A stretch of 64,000 bases of DNA from Alisma plantago-aquatica (lineage: Eukaryota; Streptophyta; Magnoliopsida; Alismatales; Alismataceae): positions 664,731,591 to 664,795,590 of the forward strand of contig OY856409.1 of the NCBI GenBank assembly GCA_963693085.1, given 5' to 3'. The notes beneath the pieces were generated by a model. It saw nothing but the letters and a program-made list of their open reading frames with translations, did not search any database and was not told where the DNA came from. The position numbers and the translations under genes are program-made. This document shows, in pieces, positions 59,407-64,000 of this stretch (position 1 is its first letter; every line of letters begins with the position of its first letter).

Positions 59407-61644
59407 TGTTGGGAAATATGGTACAGAGAAGGCAACAGAATTTAAAATTTTATCTACAATATTCCCCATAATCAGTAGATCACGTCAATAACAATAATGC
59501 AGGAAGGATGGTTTATGGGATATACCTGGTCATGGAGCAAGTACATCGACAATCCTCATCATTGTAGATGCACAACTCTGAATCCTAGTTGCACTGGGAC
59601 TCGTCTGACTATTGCACCTCTTGTTCTGCATCACAGACTACAGCCAGGAATGTCTTCTTCTTCAATAGCTCCTCTTGTCATGGACTGCTGCTTGACGTTG
59701 TCCTCTGAGCGGAAAACAATGGCTTCCCACCTCTATGGTAGTCCACATGGACCCCCTAGAACTCATTTCTTCCTGTTGGACTAGACAATAAGGAGTTGTC
59801 CCACCCGCTGGCATACTCATAACCAGCTTGCTCTCCTACCACGACAATTCTCAGCTGTTCTCTCCCTTGGCTATCCCTTTCTAGTCGGGTAGGAGTTGTC
59901 TGAGCTCTTGTAGTTACCACAACCAGAGAGGACAATAGTTGTCAAAGGAATTGATTCTCAGTTGTCTGTGTTTTGTTCTGAGAAGCCCCCAATACCCCTC
60001 TATTTATAGTATAGGTCAGGTTCAAGGTTCCCAGTTGCTATCCAATGTGGGATTAATATGGAGGAGTGGAAATCACCAGAAGAACTCAAATTTTCACAAT
60101 AATTCTGAAAATTACACAACCTGCGACATCTGAAGTGGACGTTTGATGAGTCAGACTGTCATCTCACACACAAGACAGTTGTCTCACACTATGAGACGGC
60201 CTTTTGTAGTTTTCAGTTGGGTATGAATTTGGCAAATCAATTACCATCAATGTTAGACATTGATTTCCTTATGCAAAAAGTATTGCTCAAGCAAAATGAA
60301 TAGGGAAACAACTAGAACATTTCCCGACCAAAGTAAACCATCTCTCCCATGCGAGACGGTCATATCAGTTCACCCAGACGGTCCTCTGGTGACCCGAGTT
60401 GTGCCCGTTCGACTAAGTCAGTTTAACACTAGCCAAATTTAACTCTAACTGACCCGACACCCAGACGCCCATCTCTACTCTTGAGACGGTCGTTGGGCAC
60501 TTCTAGATGGTCGTCTCAACACTTGAGATGGGCGTTTGGCAGCATTGTCAGCCTTTTTGTTTCCTGAATCAAATGCCTAAACAATTTAGCACTTAATTCA
60601 ACTATCATTCAAGATCTAAACTCCTCTTCTAGGTCAAGACCTATGTGTGTGACCCTATAGGTCCCATATTACATTGGCAATGATTGTCCATAACAATTTA
60701 TGATATCATAAGCAAAGAGTGGTGCCTAATCGCACATCATTTCTACCCAAGTAAATAGAAAAGTTGGGGAACAACTTCAACCTACAATCAATGTATGGTT
60801 TTGCAGTGTTTGTATAGTACCTATGTCACTGATGTCCATATTGAACTAGAGAATGGAGCATTCACCCTCATTATTATTCATACTTTTCTTGAACCAAGAG
60901 CAGAGTGTCTGAGATATATGTAATCTTAATATCATATATCGACTCACATGCGCAAGGACATGCTTTTCTCAGTCTCGCTAATCAAGAGGACTAGGACATC
61001 ACACTCCAGTAGGAGGGACAAATCTCATGTCTATCACTCACAGTCAATCCCCATGTGTCAAAGCCACCCAATCATTACTATTATAACAACACATGTTTCA
61101 GGACTGTGTTTGATGATGTCAAAGTGTACCCAATGACATGTGTTGAGTGTAGTGATTTCAGGTCTAAGAACCACAACCACCACCGTCACTGTGAGAGTTG
61201 ACTATGACTTCCATAAAGATGGCTTCCACATGTCAGTCTCACGATGGGTCTGTCCGATACACTATTCTCTAACATGTATCTGTGTGCTTGGTTTGATATA
61301 ACCATATCATGACACAAGATTGTGTCATCAACCAACCCACACTTTGATCTTATGTATTATTGATGTCTATCGACCTTTCATAATAATAACCATTTGGGGA
61401 CATAATGAGAATATATATGTACTCTTAACATCTTTTTCATCTCATTTTGACAAGCCTAATACTTGAAGACATACGTCATTGAGTAACAATTATTCTCTAG
61501 ACATTTATAATATTACATCATTATCTCATAACTGAATTAAATAGAATAAATTGGAAGTTTGCCTTTATTTATAATCAAATTGTTTTTACAAGTAATGACG
61601 TCACAATCATCACATGATTGGATCTTGGGCATACATAACCAATA
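59407..61644 (-). repeat. 3' LTR of A3 (2238 bp)
   Basis: Starts TGTTGGG and ends CCAATA, homologous along its length to 6388-8625. Next to the end the minus strand reads GGGAGTC, the purine tract. TATA core: complement of TATTTATAG at 60001-60009. The U3 repeat region is 60140-60540 with GAGACGGTC and GGTCGTCTC units. Left flank GAAAA (59402-59406) may be the target duplication. Confidence 0.92.
60140..60540 (-). promoter_or_regulatory. U3 repeat cluster of A3
   Basis: Units such as TTGAGACGGTCGTTGGG and GATGGTCGTCTCAACACTTG form imperfect inverted pairs. They hold the place that AACCGATCGGTT palindromes hold in A1, upstream of the TATA core in transcription direction. Confidence 0.55.
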
Positions 61645-62862
61645 GACTCCCAATTATACTTAGAGCCAATCACCCATGAATCTTATTCCGAGTTACATAA
61701 CATGACCATCATGCTTCTATTGTGAAAGTGCCTTTGTCAAGGGATCATCAACATTGCTCTCAGTTGGAACTTTGCAAATCTTCACATCTCCATGTTGCAC
61801 AATCTCTCGCATGAGATGGAACCACCTTTGTATATGCTTTGAGAACTGATGCAATTCAGGTTCCTTAGCTTGTGCAATAGCTCCATTGTTGTCACAATAT
61901 AGCTGATTGCCTCACTGATTCTAGGAACAACCCCAAGTTATGTGATGAACTTCTTGATCCATACAACCTCCTTTGCTGCACTTGATGCAGCAATATACTC
62001 GGCCTCTGTTGTAGAATCATCAATTGTTTCTTGCTTGGAACTCTTCCAGTTCACAGTTCCATTATTGAGGAAAAACACGAATCTTGATTGTGATTTGTAA
62101 CCATCTTGATCAGTCTGGAAGCTTGCATTGGTGTAACTTTTTACCACCAACTCTTCCTCTTTGCCATAGATCAAGAACTTATCATTAGTCCTTCTCAAGT
62201 ACTTGAGGATGTTCTTCACAGCTATCCAGTGAGCATCATCTGGATCTGACTGATATCTGCTCATCATGCTCAAGGCATACGAGACGTCTAGATGGGTACA
62301 CAACATTGCATACATGGTTGATCCAAATGTTTAGGCATATGGAATCTCACCCATGTGTTCCCTTTCTTCACAAGAACTGGGACATTGAGCTCTAGAGATG
62401 GGGACACCATGGTAAGCAGGAAGATTTCCTCTCTTTGAGTTCTCCATGTTAAACTACTTCAACATTTTGTCAATGTATGTGCTCTGACTTAGTCTGAAAA
62501 GTCTTTTGGATCTATCTCTATAGATCTTTATCCCCAAGATGTAGGATGCTTCTCCCAAGTCTTTCATAGAGAATGTATTTCCAAGATATGCATTTACCCT
62601 TTGTAAAGTAGGGATGTCATTCCCATCAATAGTATGCCATCTACATACAACATGAGGAATGTCACTATGCTCCCATTAACCTTCTTGTACACATGAGGTT
62701 CATCTTCATTTTGAACAAAGTCAAACCCTTTGATTGTCTCATCAAAACAAAGAGTCCAACTTTGAGATGCTTGTTTCAATCCATAGATTGACCTTTGTAG
62801 CTTATAGACTCTATTGGAACACTTTGGATCTATAAAGCCCTCAGGTTGTGTCATATACACAT
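61645..62862 (-). pseudogene. copia RT (C-terminal half) and RNase H of A3
   Basis: From 62862 leftward: V-Y-M-T-Q-P-E-G-F-I-D-P, R-S-I-Y-G-L-K-Q-A-S, then the active site as Y-V-D-G (62647-62636), where the second catalytic Asp is replaced by Gly. After shifts, D-L-G-E-A-S-Y-I-L-G-I-K-I-Y-R-D and L-S-Q-S-T-Y-I-D-K-M-L are readable. RNase H is open at 62315-61938 with Y-T-N-A-S-F-Q-T-D, W-K-S-S-K-Q and S-T-T-E-A-E-Y-I-A-A-S; the first Asp of the usual Y-T-D-A-S is Asn. The motif style is that of the Angela/Tork group. Both enzymes would be inactive. Confidence 0.9.
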
Positions 62863-64000
62863 TGTTAAAACACCAATTTTTGGGTTCGTATGGTGGGAAA
62901 TGCAATTTTCCCAATAAAGGTATGATTATGGGACTTATATGAACTATATGTATCGTATGGATTCCCTTTGTAATATTTTCTTTATGTGCATGTGGTTTAT
63001 TGGATCATAATATCGGTTTAGGGTGTGTTAGGTGACCAAACATGGCATCGGGCTACCTACTCAAGATGTGTATTGGTTTATCATCATGAGGGTATCGGGA
63101 AGCAACACCTAAGGAGGGGGTGTCGGCCAACCCAACCTATCGAGCAACACCATCACAAGGTGTGACGGATTAGCAGGTATCGGGCAATGCTTGGGTTAGT
63201 CGATATCACAAAGGGTGATGGGTTGCTTAGGGTTTCAGCAATATGTCCAAGCCGAGACGGGCATCCCAACTATAGATGTATCAGTCAACGCTGACCAAGG
63301 GTGTGTCGGCCTCTGCCCAACTAAGGTGATGACATATCAGCATAGCGCAACACATGAGTTGGGTCTATCAGACATCAACGCCTCTCAAGGCATGACGACG
63401 AGAATCTCGATGGGCAACGCCTCTCCAAGCAACACATAACGTTGTTCTCATATTAGTTACGCGTGCATAAGGAATGACGACCTAACGTTACCAAGGCATG
63501 TTGACCCAGGCATCCCCAAGGACATGACGACCATCAGTAAAGCATATCGCTCTAGGCCTTGCCAAAACTGTGACGACCTATTACAAACTGTGACAGTCAG
63601 TGGCATCACAAGCCATGATGGCCACTCAAAATAGATTGGCCTGACATGCCTATCGGCCTCATCATACATATCATCCCACTCATCTTCAGCCTTAGAAATG
63701 AGTTACCAGCAAAGCAAGAAGGAATAACACAAGGGTAGAAACTAAGAAAGATTCCTATTCTTTAAAATATCATTCAAAACTACCAAGAAGAGCTACTAAT
63801 TGTGACATCTATTGCCAAACATTGATTAATATTAATGCAGAAGCGATCATTAGCAACAGAATTACTGAAAATTACTAAAAATTAAAACTTTTTACAAAGG
63901 AATCCATAAACTGAAAAACTCTTTCATAAAGAACCAAAGTAAGTTATTTACATTCTGGTTCATCATTACATCTCTGTATCATCCCTTTCTCGAAAGTTAC
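62863..64000. repeat. Start of another LTR (or terminal part of an element), runs off the window
   Basis: TGTTAAAACACC begins exactly where the A3 reading frame is broken, preceded by CACAT (62858-62862), which may be a target duplication. Inside are AATGACGACC, CATGACGACC and GTGACGACC units (63474-63590) and several ATCGGGCAA-like units (63040-63200). The element type and orientation cannot be decided without the other end. Confidence 0.55.

Larger units (their letters stand above)
59407..62862 (-). mobile_element. Family-A copia element A3, 3' part only
   Basis: The 3' LTR (59407-61644) is followed by RNase H and RT on the minus strand. At 62863 the RT is interrupted by another LTR, so the rest of A3 lies beyond it, outside the window. 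It belongs to the family of A1 and A2, but its RT and RNase H are far better preserved, so it is the best guide to the ancestral family-A pol. Confidence 0.9.

Overview
This window is plant nuclear DNA that is almost entirely transposable elements. Evidence for this is the Ty1/copia and chromovirus-type LTR retrotransposons with tRNA-Met primer sites, plant-type LINEs carrying an RNase H domain, a hAT-type MITE, a TRIM-like element, long AT-rich spacers, and no recognisable intact host gene. It looks like the repeat-rich part of a large angiosperm genome. The species cannot be told from the sequence. No RNA gene, CRISPR array or bacterial-type operon is visible.

Layout. 1-8625: copia element A1 on the minus strand, cut by the window start; its gag is readable but broken and its pol is decayed. 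8626-13131: spacer with an (AT)n tract and a GC-richer stretch (about 9.7-12 kb) without TE hallmarks. 13137-19388: a complete LTR element with two 1457-bp LTRs and a TATAC duplication; only a gag remnant is readable inside (SIRE/Maximus-like). 19394-23299: AT-rich, unassigned. 23300-26032 and 57267-57445: one degenerate ~250-bp tandem array, split by a 31-kb nested insertion. 57446-59401: AT-rich, nothing recognised. 59407-62862: another member of family A (A3) on the minus strand, interrupted at 62863 by the start of yet another LTR that runs off the window.

The nested insertion (26033-57266) can be peeled using target-site duplications (TSDs). A small TRIM-like element (LTRs ~285 bp, internal ~230 bp) entered the tandem array. 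Into its internal region went copia element A2 (26438-47853, TSD CAAGG). Into A2 went a hAT MITE (30739-31175, TSD TGATCAGC, inside gag), a full-length but decayed L1-type LINE (about 33996-40132), and an Ale/Retrofit-like copia with 137-bp LTRs (42317-47550, TSD GGCTA, inside the A2 3' LTR). Into one LTR of the TRIM-like element went a non-coding chromovirus derivative (48134-57128), and one of its LTRs received a 5'-truncated LINE (55732-56517).

The most unusual pattern is in the LTR promoters. In family A and in the SIRE-like element, the U3 region just upstream of the TATA box holds a cluster of short palindromic or hairpin repeats with a GGTCG core. The family-A repeats have changed sequence between members but kept the position, and the A1 LTR pair differs by one 21-bp unit. 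A1 also shows only ~2% divergence between its LTRs while its coding region is dead, which suggests that an already defective element was moved in trans.
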